A program made the translations under genes and the position numbers. Positions 29,754-37,777 of a stretch of 38,127 nt of DNA are shown here, one piece after another (the first letter of the stretch is position 1; each line of letters opens with the position of its first letter). The notes beneath the pieces were generated by a model. The model saw nothing but the letters and a program-made list of their open reading frames with translations. It was not told the origin of the DNA and ran no database searches. The stretch is from an uncultured Nitrospirota bacterium (GTDB lineage: Bacteria > CG2-30-53-67): contig CALZGC010000078.1 in assembly GCA_945786985.1 (NCBI GenBank), forward strand, positions 1 through 38,127, in the 5' to 3' direction.

Positions 29754-31952
29754 TCAAAGCCCCATGACACGTTTGACTTCGATCACTTCGTTGATCTTGG
29801 CGATGGCCCGAAGGATCCGGTCGAGGTCCCGCTTGCTCTTGATTTCCAATTCGAAACGGCAGATCGATTTGTCGTCTTTTCTCCGGGTGCGCACATCGGC
29901 ACTGCGAATGTTGATGTCTTCCGTAGAGATCTTCTCGCTGATGCTGGTGAGGATACCCGGCTTGTTGGTGGTAATGACCGAGATGACCACCGGCCGTATC
30001 CGTTCCTCGGTTACGTCCCAGTTCGCGTCGATCAGCCGGTCCGGTTCGTAAGCGCCATGACGCATATTGGTGCAGTCCACCGTGTGAATGGAAACCCCGC
30101 GGCCCCGGGTTATCAGGCCGATAATCTCATCGCCGGGCAGCGGGTTGCAGCAGCGGGAAAAACGGACGAGGATATCCTCTACACCTCGGATCCGTATCCC
30201 GTCCTTGGCCTTCTTGCTTGGTTTGCGAGGCTTTGCGGGCGCGGGCGTCTCAACCGTCTCCTCGTGCGGAATGAAACGGCCCAGAACCTGGCGGGCCGAA
30301 ACGTGGCCGAATCCGACAGCAGCAATTATTTTCTCCGTCTTTCGGAAACCCAACTCCTCCACGGTCAGCCGCATCTCATCGGACTTGAGAAGTTTCGACA
30401 GGGAGAGCCCGTGCTTGCGGGCTTCCTTCTCCAGGATCTCCTGGCCCAGAGAGAGAGACCGTGTCTCCTCTTCCTGTTTCAGGAAGTGTCGGATCCGGTT
30501 CTTGGCCTTCGTCGACCGGACCAGTTTGAGCCAGTCCTTGTTGGGCGTCTGGTTCTTGGACGTCAATATGTGAACGGTATCTCCCGTTTTGAGCTTGGCC
30601 TTGAGGGAGACCATGCGGTTGTTGATCTTGGCGCCCGTGCAGCGATTTCCCACGTCAGAGTGGATGCTGTAGGCGAAGTCGAGAGGCGTGGAACCCGCGG
30701 GCAGTTCCTTGACTTCGCCATCCGGTGTGAAGACATAGACCGACTCTTCGAAGAGGTCGGTCTTGACGCTCTCCATAAACTCCCGGGGGCTCTTGACTTC
30801 TTTCTGCCACTCCAGAAGCTGGCGCAGCCATGCGAACTTCTGTTGCATCGAGGGAGCGATTCGCTTGCCCTCCTTGTAGGTCCAGTGGGCGGCGATTCCC
30901 TGTTCAGCAATGCGGTGCATCTCTTCCGTTCGGATCTGCAGTTCCACCTTCTGGCCCTTGGGGCCGATGACTGCCGTGTGAAGGGACTGATACATGTTGG
31001 ACTTGGGCACGCCGATGTAGTCTTTGAACTTTCCGGGGACCGGCCGCCACTGAGAGTGAATGATTCCCAGAATTGCGTAACAATGGGCCGGTGTATCGGT
31101 GATGACCCGGAGCGCAATGAGATCGAAGATGTCTTCGAAAGAGACGCCCCGCTTGACGATTTTCTGATAGATGCTGTAAAAGTGTTTGGGGCGGCCCACC
31201 ACGCTGCCGGTGATCCTGTGGTCGGCCAGTTCCTTCTTGAGGATGTCGATGATTTCATCGATATAGTCTTGGCGCTCTTTGCGGTTCTGAGGAACACGCT
31301 GCTCCAGATCCCGGTACATGGCGGGGTGCAGCACCCGCATGCAGAGATCCTCCAGTTCCCATTTGACGCGTGCAATTCCGAGCCGATTGGCCAGGGGGGC
31401 ATAGATCTCCAGTGTTTCCTGTGCGAGCTCCTGCTGCTTCTCTTCGTCCAGCTCATGTGCAGTTCGCATGACCTGGAGGCGGTTGACCAGATTGAGCAGC
31501 ACCACCCGCAAGTCCCGGGCCATGGCCAGGATCATCATGCGGAAGTTCTCCGCCTGCTCCTCCATCCGGCTTCGGTATTTCATTTGTCCCGTTCGGGAGA
31601 CCCCTTGGATCAGTCCGAAGACTTCCCCACCGAACTGGGCGACGATCTCTTCCTCCGTGCTGCACTCCCGTGGGAGGAGGTCGTGGAGCAGGGCCGCGAT
31701 GAGCGTCTCCTCATCGGCATTGAGCCGCCCCAGTATTTCCGCCCGTTCCACCGCCACCAGCGAGTCGCGCGAACGGGCCGCTTCGGGTTCTTTTGTCAGG
31801 CATTCCTGGAGGTATTGAAAGGCTCGGCGGATCCGGGTTGGATCCATGCCGGGATGGTTCTGCACCATCCCGTTCACCACCTGAGCGAAGCGCTCCTCGA
31901 GCGTGAACGCTTCGTCCGTTTCTCCCGTTTTCTGCGGATGTCTCTGGTTCAT
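29754..31952 (-). CDS. relA: RelA-type (p)ppGpp synthetase with degenerate hydrolase domain
   Basis: The ~732-aa RelA/SpoT homologue has the layout HD, synthetase, TGS, zinc-finger and ACT. The synthetase looks active: GRPKHFYSIYQKIV, FDLIALRVITD, GKFKDYIGVPKSNMYQSLHT and VELQIRTEEMHRIAEQG. TGS: VYVFTPDGEVKELPAGSTPL. RFSRCCNPLPGDEIIG and the ACT segment VISVITTNKPGILTSISEKI follow. In the hydrolase half the first His, the ED of HDxxED and the last metal Asp (ADRLHNMR, here VNRLQVMR) are lost; only the central HD remains. So it should make but not degrade (p)ppGpp. Start uncertain: ATG 31952 chosen; an upstream GTG at 32093 adds 47 non-family residues. Confidence 0.93.
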   Translation of the reverse strand: MNQRHPQKTGETDEAFTLEERFAQVVNGMVQNHPGMDPTRIRRAFQYLQECLTKEPEAARSRDSLVAVERAEILGRLNADEETLIAALLHDLLPRECSTEEEIVAQFGGEVFGLIQGVSRTGQMKYRSRMEEQAENFRMMILAMARDLRVVLLNLVNRLQVMRTAHELDEEKQQELAQETLEIYAPLANRLGIARVKWELEDLCMRVLHPAMYRDLEQRVPQNRKERQDYIDEIIDILKKELADHRITGSVVGRPKHFYSIYQKIVKRGVSFEDIFDLIALRVITDTPAHCYAILGIIHSQWRPVPGKFKDYIGVPKSNMYQSLHTAVIGPKGQKVELQIRTEEMHRIAEQGIAAHWTYKEGKRIAPSMQQKFAWLRQLLEWQKEVKSPREFMESVKTDLFEESVYVFTPDGEVKELPAGSTPLDFAYSIHSDVGNRCTGAKINNRMVSLKAKLKTGDTVHILTSKNQTPNKDWLKLVRSTKAKNRIRHFLKQEEETRSLSLGQEILEKEARKHGLSLSKLLKSDEMRLTVEELGFRKTEKIIAAVGFGHVSARQVLGRFIPHEETVETPAPAKPRKPSKKAKDGIRIRGVEDILVRFSRCCNPLPGDEIIGLITRGRGVSIHTVDCTNMRHGAYEPDRLIDANWDVTEERIRPVVISVITTNKPGILTSISEKISTEDINIRSADVRTRRKDDKSICRFELEIKSKRDLDRILRAIAKINEVIEVKRVMGL

Positions 31953-32126
31953 ATGATTGTGTTCGTTCACGGGCTGTCGCCGGTTCTGCGTGCCAACGCG
32001 TCTTGTGTACCGATGGATCCGTGGCGGGCGCACCGGCCTTCCCGGAATCTGTATCCCGGTGGAGCAGCCGGAGGGTTCTGGCAGATGTCTCACCTCTTTG
32101 ATGCCTGGTGCGTCCCGTGGTCTTAC

Positions 32127-32155
32127 TTTATAGTATGAATGGGTTCAGACATCAA
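32127..32155 (-). promoter_or_regulatory. Putative promoter of relA
   Basis: TTGATG (32155-32150), 17-nt spacer, TATAAA (32132-32127). It sits just beyond the recG terminator. A start near 32120 would leave ~170 nt of leader to ATG 31952, or ~30 nt to GTG 32093. Confidence 0.5.
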
Positions 32156-32158
32156 GGC

Positions 32159-32201
32159 AAAAGCCCGCCGCCAGCCCCGGTTCCTCGCTGTGGGCGGGCT
32201 T
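32159..32201 (-). terminator. Intrinsic terminator of recG
   Basis: AAGCCCGCC and GGCGGGCTT pair over 9 bp with a ~23-nt loop; on the minus strand the stem ends in TTTT. The stem starts on the recG stop codon. Confidence 0.65.
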
Positions 32202-34591
32202 CACCCGACGCGGATGAGGTTGAATTTGCCGGTGAAGCGCCGGTGGATCTCGGCAACAAGTCCGGCGTGTTGTGGCGCTGAGAGGCCCGGGTCCTCCCGG
32301 ACACGGGTAAAGGCTTCCTTCCGAGCGACTTCGAGGATGGGGGCGTCGCGCAGAATGTTCCCCAGCACCAGATCCGGCAGCCCCGACTGTTTCTTGCCGA
32401 AAAACTCACCCGGTCCTCGAATGGCGAGATCCTCTTCGGCGATTCGGAATCCGTCTGTGGTCTCTTGCATGATGGAGACGCGCCTTCTTGCCTCCTCCGT
32501 CATTCGGCCGGATAAGACGAGATAGCAGGTCGAGGGGTGCGGTCCACGGCCGACCCGCCCCCGAAGCTGGTGCAGCTGGGCAAGGCCAAACCGTTCGGCG
32601 TGCTCGATGACCATGACCGTGGCATTGGGAACGTCGATGCCCACTTCGACCACGGTGGTGGATACCAGGATCCGGATCTCACCGCCCTTGAACGCAGCCA
32701 TGACCCGTTCTTTTTCCTCGGCGTTCATCCGGCCGTGGATGAGTCCCACGCGGTGCTGGGGGAAAACCGTCTCGGCCAGGTGGGCCGACATCTCGTTGGC
32801 TGCCGCCAGATCGCTCTTCTCCGTCTCTTCCACCAGGGGGTAGACAATATAGGTCTGTCGGCCCCGAGCGGCCTCCCGCTCGATGTGCCGGTAGAGCCGT
32901 GGCTTGTCCCGTGCTCTGGCAACCTTCGTTTCGATGGGTGAGCGGCCCGGTGGCATCTGATCGATGACCGAGATGTCGAGGTCGCCGTAGACGGTCAGTG
33001 AGAGGGATCGGGGGATTGGGGTGGCCGTCATCACGAGGACATCCGGTGAGGCTCCCTTGCCGATCAATGTCGCCCGCTGGATCACCCCGAAGCGGTGCTG
33101 CTCATCGATGATGACGAGACCCAGCTTCCGGAACGCGACCTTTTCCTGGATGAGCGCCTGGGTCCCGACGACGACGTGGATTTCGCCCTTCGCGATCTTC
33201 TCCCGCAGGGTCTCCTTTTCCCGGCCTTTGACCGCTCGCGAGAGCAGAGCCGTCTTTCGCCCCAGGGGATCGAACAAGTTCTTAAAGTTGAAGCAGAGCT
33301 GCTCCGAGAGGATTTCGGTGGGGGCCATGGCGGCGACCTGGTATCCGTTTTCCAGCGCGATGGCCGCGGCCGTCGCGGCGACAACGGTCTTGCCGCACCC
33401 CACGTCCCCCTGGAGGAGACGGCTCATCTGCACGGGGCGGCCCATGTCCTGCTTGATCTCCGCGATGACCCGCGTCTGCGCAGCGGTCAGGGGGAAGGGA
33501 AGACTGTCGATCAGACTGCGTGCAGCATCGGCGTTGACCTGAAAGGAAATGCCCCGCACCTGCCGGCTTCGCCCCTGCTGGTTCAGGGCGAGGACCAGCT
33601 CCAGAAGAAAGAACTCCTCGAAGATCATTCGCTTATGATACGTGCTGCGCCGGCTGTTCAACTTCTGCGCGGAGACGTGGGATTCGGGGAAGTGAAGCTG
33701 TTTCAGGCTCTCCGCTCGGCCGGGGAGGTGATACTTGGCCAGGAGGTCCTCCGGGAAGATCTCCGGCACCGCGGCGGTGCAGGATTCAATGAAATGAAAC
33801 ATGATGTTTCGGATTCGCCGCTGGGTAAGCCCCGCCGTCGTGTGGTATATGGGGACGATCCGGTTGGTGTGAATGGTCTCCTCGCCGGGGTCGCCCAGGA
33901 TCTCGAATTCGGGGTTTTCCATTTCCAGGGCGAAGCTGTAGGGGTCGCGGACCATTTTGCCGCTGAGCACGATCTTTTGTCGCGGCCGAAACACCTTCTG
34001 GAGATAGGCCTGATTGAACCACTTGACCATGACCGTCCCTGAGCGGTCTTCCACGAGGACATGGAGAATTTTGAAACGCTTCCGGGGCGTCGTCTGCAGA
34101 TCGACGCTCCGGACAACGCCCTGCACCGTCGCCGTTGTGTCCTGAGCCAGTTCGGCAATGGGCACCAGATTCTTTCGGTCTTCATAGCGATAAGGGAAGA
34201 AGACGAGGAGGTCTTCCGTCGTGTTTACATTGAGTTTCGCCAGCAGGGCCGATATGCGCTCTCCGACGCCTTTGACGTAGCGCACGGATTGCGCCGGAGC
34301 CCAGGTGGCCGGTTTCGGGGAGAGATTCTTGCCGAGAAAGCGGCCAAGCTCAGCGTGTATCTCTTGATAGCACTGCGCCCGCTTGGGGGGTGGGAGTCGC
34401 CGGGACTGATCGAATTTCCCCTGAAGCCATTCGAGCAACCGGGCTGTTTCCGGGCTCGGTGTTTCGCGCAGGCACGCAGCAACCCGCGGCAAAAGACTTT
34501 CCGGGGCCGGCAGTGCCGCGGCGGTGTGCGTCGAGACCGGATGCGAGAGAATCTCATGCAACTCGCTTAGGATCGACTCACATTGCTTCAT
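32201..34591 (-). CDS. recG: ATP-dependent DNA helicase RecG
   Basis: The ~796-aa branched-DNA helicase remodels stalled forks and Holliday junctions. The wedge/OB domain spans ~105-250 (VRYVKGVGERISALLAKLNV, FFPYRYEDR). Helicase motifs: LTAAQTRVIAEIKQD, Walker A LLQGDVGCGKTVVA, MAPTEILSEQ, DEQH in VIIDEQHRFGVIQR, MTATPIPRSLSLTVYGDLD, and late motifs STTVVEVGIDVPNATVMVIE, ERFGLAQLHQLRGRVGR. The N-terminal ~100-residue extension over E. coli RecG is common outside the gammaproteobacteria. Start chosen at ATG 34591 (MKQCESILSEL); a longer frame to 34729 is Arg/Pro-rich and not family-like. Ends in a terminator before relA. Confidence 0.95.
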   Translation of the reverse strand: MKQCESILSELHEILSHPVSTHTAAALPAPESLLPRVAACLRETPSPETARLLEWLQGKFDQSRRLPPPKRAQCYQEIHAELGRFLGKNLSPKPATWAPAQSVRYVKGVGERISALLAKLNVNTTEDLLVFFPYRYEDRKNLVPIAELAQDTTATVQGVVRSVDLQTTPRKRFKILHVLVEDRSGTVMVKWFNQAYLQKVFRPRQKIVLSGKMVRDPYSFALEMENPEFEILGDPGEETIHTNRIVPIYHTTAGLTQRRIRNIMFHFIESCTAAVPEIFPEDLLAKYHLPGRAESLKQLHFPESHVSAQKLNSRRSTYHKRMIFEEFFLLELVLALNQQGRSRQVRGISFQVNADAARSLIDSLPFPLTAAQTRVIAEIKQDMGRPVQMSRLLQGDVGCGKTVVAATAAAIALENGYQVAAMAPTEILSEQLCFNFKNLFDPLGRKTALLSRAVKGREKETLREKIAKGEIHVVVGTQALIQEKVAFRKLGLVIIDEQHRFGVIQRATLIGKGASPDVLVMTATPIPRSLSLTVYGDLDISVIDQMPPGRSPIETKVARARDKPRLYRHIEREAARGRQTYIVYPLVEETEKSDLAAANEMSAHLAETVFPQHRVGLIHGRMNAEEKERVMAAFKGGEIRILVSTTVVEVGIDVPNATVMVIEHAERFGLAQLHQLRGRVGRGPHPSTCYLVLSGRMTEEARRRVSIMQETTDGFRIAEEDLAIRGPGEFFGKKQSGLPDLVLGNILRDAPILEVARKEAFTRVREDPGLSAPQHAGLVAEIHRRFTGKFNLIRVG

Positions 34592-34813
34592 ACGGATACG
34601 GGGTTGGCAAGGCGTTGGACGGGATTTCTGCTTGTGTATTTCCAGATGAACCGTCGATGCGTGAGGATCTTCGATCGGGTTGGCACCGGGCGTGGAGGCT
34701 GATCGCCGTTTCTGAACCGCGCTCCGCATGCGCCGCTTATCCCGGGACGGCCGCTGCTGAAGCCGCGTGTTGTCCCGTCAGTCCGGGATAAGGAGCTTCT
34801 GGAATCCGGACGC

Positions 34814-35020
34814 CTATTTCTTCTTCTTGAAAAGCGCGTTCAGCTCCCGGACCAGCTCATCGACGTCCACACCGTGGGCGATGGCCCCCTGCTCAATGGT
34901 CTCTCCGGCTGCGCCCATGCAGCCGACGCAACCCATGTCGTACCTGGAGAGCACCTCCACGGCCTTGGGATGCGCTTGAATGGCCTGTATAAAGGACATA
35001 TCCTTGTTGATCTTTGGCAT
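34814..35020 (-). CDS. DUF1858 redox-disulfide domain protein
   Basis: The 68-aa stand-alone DUF1858 protein has [20 protein letters not shown] followed by [17 protein letters not shown] (Cys31 and Cys34) and [16 protein letters not shown]. The family is named for its frequent link with the hybrid cluster protein and a redox-active Cys pair; the exact role is unknown. ATG 35020 has GGAG 5 nt ahead. Lys-rich tail. Divergent from rpmB, 117 bp apart, and upstream of recG with a 222-bp gap in which I see no gene. Confidence 0.93.
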   Translation of the reverse strand: MPKINKDMSFIQAIQAHPKAVEVLSRYDMGCVGCMGAAGETIEQGAIAHGVDVDELVRELNALFKKKK

Positions 35021-35072
35021 AAATACTCCGTGCCGCAGTCTCACATTTTTTCTTGCGAAGGGGGGCAAGATT

Positions 35073-35101
35073 ATGTTAAAGTTTGCGACCGTTTTTGGCA
35101 A
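35073..35101 (-). promoter_or_regulatory. Putative promoter of the DUF1858 gene
   Basis: TTGCCA (35101-35096), 17-nt spacer, TAACAT (35078-35073). On the + strand of the same region TTGGCA (35095-35100) and TATATC (35118-35123) have ideal spacing for rpmB, but would start transcription only ~8 nt before the ATG. Confidence 0.4.
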
Positions 35102-35137
35102 GAATCGTGCGAGAGAGTATATCTGAGGAGCAAAACC

Positions 35138-35329
35138 ATGTCAAGAAAATGTGAGGTGTGCGGCAAGGGGCGACTCGTCGGGAACAACGTCAGCCACGCG
35201 CACAACAAGAGCAAGAAGGTTTCCTATCCGAACATTCAGCGGGTCCGTGTACAGGTCAAGGGTCAGACCACCCGAATGAACGTCTGCACCCGATGTCTCC
35301 GCTCCGGGAAGATCCAGAAAGCTTCATAA
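35138..35329 (+). CDS. rpmB: 50S ribosomal protein L28 (zinc-binding form)
   Basis: The 63-aa basic protein opens [20 protein letters not shown], continues with [17 protein letters not shown] and ends with [15 protein letters not shown]. The Cys pairs CEVC and CTRC mark the C+ (zinc-ribbon) type of bL28; zinc-free paralogues replace it under zinc limitation in some bacteria. GAGGAG lies 7 nt before ATG 35138. A longer in-frame reading to 34874 runs antisense to the DUF1858 gene and is rejected. Confidence 0.97.
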   Translation: MSRKCEVCGKGRLVGNNVSHAHNKSKKVSYPNIQRVRVQVKGQTTRMNVCTRCLRSGKIQKAS

Positions 35330-35413
35330 CCTTCTGATTTATCGTGCTTGTTTTGCGTGTCGTGTGGCGAGTCCTTCCGGGACGACGGAGGGACAAGACG
35401 CAGCCGCCTCAGG

Positions 35414-35435
35414 GGCATCCCAGTCTCGGGGTGCC
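35414..35435. terminator. Possible hairpin between rpmB and the YhdH-type gene
   Basis: GGCATCCC and GGGGTGCC pair (one G-T wobble on the + strand) around a 6-nt loop, 3 bp before the convergent gene's stop. No U-run. Confidence 0.3.
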
Positions 35436-35438
35436 GGC

Positions 35439-36416
35439 TCATTTCGAGAGATTGACCACCTTGCGGCCTGTCTGTTTTCCCTGCAGGATCCGGTCGATGT
35501 TCTCATCCAGTTCCTCCAGTGAAATCTCGGTGCTCAGCCGACCGAGGTTTTTCAGCTTCCACTCGCCTGAAATCTTATCCCAGACCTGCAGCCGCTTTGC
35601 CATGGGGCAGCCGGCCGAATCGACGCCCAGCAGGCTGGCACCTCTCAGAATAAAGGGATAGACCGTGATCGGCAGCTCGGCGCCGCCGACATTGCCGCAG
35701 GTCGTGATGACGGCATGGAGCTGTACCGACTTGATCGCCGTGGCCAGGATCTCCCCGCCGACCGTGTCGACCACACCAGCCCAGCGTCCTTTGAGCAAGG
35801 GTCGGCCGCTGGTGTCGAGCACTTCCCGGCGGGGAATGACTTCGGCTGCCCCCAGATCGCGAAGATAGGCCACCTCCGTCTCCTTCCCGGTCGCTGCAAC
35901 GACATGGTATCCCAATTTGGAGAGGATGGAAACAGCGATACTTCCCACACCGCCCGTGGCGCCGGTGACCAGGATTTCACCCTTCTCAGGCGTGAGGGCA
36001 AGCTCCTGCAGACGAAACACGGACAGGGCTGCGGTGAACCCCGCCGTGCCATAGACCATGCTCTCCTGCGGGGTCAGGTGCACAGGGAGCGGCACGACCC
36101 AGTCGGCGGGCACGCGGATGTACTGCCCGAATCCTCCGTCCGTGTTCATCCCGAGATCGTAACCGGTTACGACAACGTTTGCGCCCGGCCTGAATCGCGT
36201 GTCCGTGCTTTCCGCCACAACGCCCGCCGCATCCACGCCCGGGGTGTGAGGGTACTTGCGGGTGACGCCCTTGTTGCCGGACGCGGAGAGGGCATCTTTG
36301 TAGTTGAGGGAGGAATAGTGGACTTTGATGAGGATGTCGCCTTCGGGCAGGTCCCCCACCGCTCTTTCTCTGATGGCTCGGACGAAGGTCTTGTCCTCCC
36401 GTTCCTCCACGACCAT
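35439..36416 (-). CDS. YhdH/YhfP-type zinc-free MDR quinone oxidoreductase (acryloyl-CoA reductase AcuI-like)
   Basis: The ~325-aa NADPH-dependent medium-chain reductase has the family string LIKVHYSSLNYKDALSASGN, then RKYPHTPGVDAAGVV, the Rossmann motif LVTGATGGVGSIAVSIL, GKETEVAYLRDLGAAEVIPR and GVDSAGCPMAKR. AcuI members reduce acryloyl-CoA to propionyl-CoA. The first ATG is 36416, but the family-like residues KTETFRAMVVEE begin 7 codons earlier, directly behind AAGGAG (7-nt spacing) at an ATC codon (36440-36438). No ATG, GTG or TTG exists between the upstream in-frame stop and 36416. Either ATC is the start or a base has changed. Convergent with rpmB. Confidence 0.93.
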   Translation of the reverse strand: MVVEEREDKTFVRAIRERAVGDLPEGDILIKVHYSSLNYKDALSASGNKGVTRKYPHTPGVDAAGVVAESTDTRFRPGANVVVTGYDLGMNTDGGFGQYIRVPADWVVPLPVHLTPQESMVYGTAGFTAALSVFRLQELALTPEKGEILVTGATGGVGSIAVSILSKLGYHVVAATGKETEVAYLRDLGAAEVIPRREVLDTSGRPLLKGRWAGVVDTVGGEILATAIKSVQLHAVITTCGNVGGAELPITVYPFILRGASLLGVDSAGCPMAKRLQVWDKISGEWKLKNLGRLSTEISLEELDENIDRILQGKQTGRKVVNLSK

Positions 36417-36621
36417 TGCCCTGAACGTTTCAGTTTTGATAGCCTCGCTCCTTTTTCAGATTCAGGCCGAAAAGACGTTCTCCGACCGTGCCGCACTTCT
36501 CAGAACCGGGCGCGGGATGCGCCTAACATACATGGGGATGGATGAAACCACAACTCAGTGAGCGGCGGGCGGACCACCCACGCTCCGGTTGGCCTCAGGC
36601 CGATGGTACAAGAGATGCGCG

Positions 36622-37245
36622 TCAGTCCAGATAGCGGACGATCGATTCAAGCGGTTGTTTCCTGGGCCCCTTGGTCGGCTTGGCCGCGTAGCCCACGGGG
36701 ACGATCGCCATGAATTCCCCCTTCGGTTCTCCCAGTGACTTTAAAACATCATCTTTGATCAGACAGAGGATCCCCAGCCAGACCGCTGCCAGTCCCAGGG
36801 AGGCGGCCGCCAGAAGGAGGTTTTCCACCGCCGCCGCGGAGCTTTGAATTTCCATGGTGTGGAAGAAGTCTCGGGCCATCTCCTTTTCGACCTTGAACAG
36901 CTCCGTGCCATGCGCAATCAGATCCCCCGTATTGGCCACGGCCACGGCGACCGGAGCGCTGGCGATGCTTCGGGAAGCCATGCGCAGCAGGGCAGACGAC
37001 GGTTTCGGAAAATCAGCGGCCCGGGTAGAGACAAGTTGAACAAGTTTCCGCTTAAATTCACCGCGTATTACCATAAACTGCCAGGACTGCTGATTGTGGG
37101 CCGAGGGTGCCGCATTGGCGGCTTGGAGCAGACCCGTCATGTCCTCATCGTTGATGGGCTGATCCGTAAAGACCCGGATGCTCCGCCGGTTTGCGATGGT
37201 TAGCAGCGTTTCATTCCGGGCCCATGAAGGTTCCGCGGTCGGCAT
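36622..37245 (-). CDS. Nitroreductase-family FMN protein
   Basis: The 207-aa protein begins with the usual NRRSIRVFTDQPINDEDMTGL, has the FMN-site segment APSAHNQQSWQFMVIRG, IQSSAAAVENLLLAAASLGLAAVWLG and the closing GYAAKPTKGPRKQPLESIV. Such dimeric flavoproteins reduce nitro compounds, quinones or unknown substrates with NAD(P)H. The tail KPTKGPRK with final -YLD is typical. No pathway context: it lies 181-205 bp upstream of the YhdH-type gene in the same direction and 21 bp from the unknown gene. Confidence 0.93.
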   Translation of the reverse strand: MPTAEPSWARNETLLTIANRRSIRVFTDQPINDEDMTGLLQAANAAPSAHNQQSWQFMVIRGEFKRKLVQLVSTRAADFPKPSSALLRMASRSIASAPVAVAVANTGDLIAHGTELFKVEKEMARDFFHTMEIQSSAAAVENLLLAAASLGLAAVWLGILCLIKDDVLKSLGEPKGEFMAIVPVGYAAKPTKGPRKQPLESIVRYLD

Positions 37246-37266
37246 TGGGGTCTCTCCTTATATTAG

Positions 37267-37716
37267 CTAAAAGATCTCGGTGAACTCGGCCGATCGGAAG
37301 GTAAAGACGAGGCCTTTCTGTTTCTTCCGTTCCCGGCCATCCGGGGGGCGGGGCTGCGTCAATGCTGCACGAAGACAGGGTTCCCGGGTTCCGTTCTCTG
37401 CCGTTCGGGAGGCTTCCGTCATCGACAGCCCGTCGAGGGATGATTCACAGGAGAGGCCGCCGACCGATGTGCTCAGACCCCGGACCCGGTAGAAGCGGGC
37501 CACGACAATCTGCTGCCGGGGCCGCCCCTCCGTTGGATTGCCGGGGCGGTCGATGGCGATCTCCAGGTCCACCTCCTCCCCCCCGCTCCCGGGACGGGGC
37601 TTGTTTTGGTTGTGCGCATGGGACAGAACCGTAAATCGACGGACGAACCCTTCGTGAAAGCCCTTGAAGTACTCCAGGACGGGTTTGGCTTCCTGGATAC
37701 TGCTAATTCGCCGCAT
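37267..37716 (-). CDS. Protein of unknown function
   Basis: The 149-aa protein starts MRRISSIQEAKPVLEYFKG with FHEGFVRRFTVLSHAHNQNK and then VDLEIAIDRPGNPTEG, IVVARFYRVRGLSTSVGGL and FTFRSAEFTEIF at the end. The alternating strands suggest a beta-barrel or beta-sandwich fold; I do not recognise it. Start chosen at ATG 37716 with GGGGAG 10 nt ahead; the longer frame to 37839 crosses dispersed repeat D. Its stop is 21 bp before the nitroreductase start. Confidence 0.7.
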   Translation of the reverse strand: MRRISSIQEAKPVLEYFKGFHEGFVRRFTVLSHAHNQNKPRPGSGGEEVDLEIAIDRPGNPTEGRPRQQIVVARFYRVRGLSTSVGGLSCESSLDGLSMTEASRTAENGTREPCLRAALTQPRPPDGRERKKQKGLVFTFRSAEFTEIF

Positions 37717-37743
37717 CTTTTTGTGGCTCCCCTGGCATCCGGT

Positions 37744-37777
37744 CTCGTAATAGATTCCCGGATGCAATATCCGGGCT
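37744..37777 (-). repeat. Dispersed repeat, copy D (ATCTATTACGAG tail), at the zinc-ribbon gene end
   Basis: The minus strand reads AGCCCGGATATTGCATCCGG followed by GAATCTATTACGAG, matching copy A. The zinc-ribbon gene's TAG uses the first two bases. Within the head CCCGGAT and ATCCGGG also form a 7-bp hairpin with a 5-nt loop (37757-37775), which could end the transcript. Confidence 0.8.

Noticed and set aside
29688-32138. 816-codon open frame on + opposite relA and the aminotransferase gene
   Set aside because: It is antisense to two genes with clear motifs; the residue mix shows a mirrored codon bias and no domain. High-GC coding DNA often leaves the opposite strand open.
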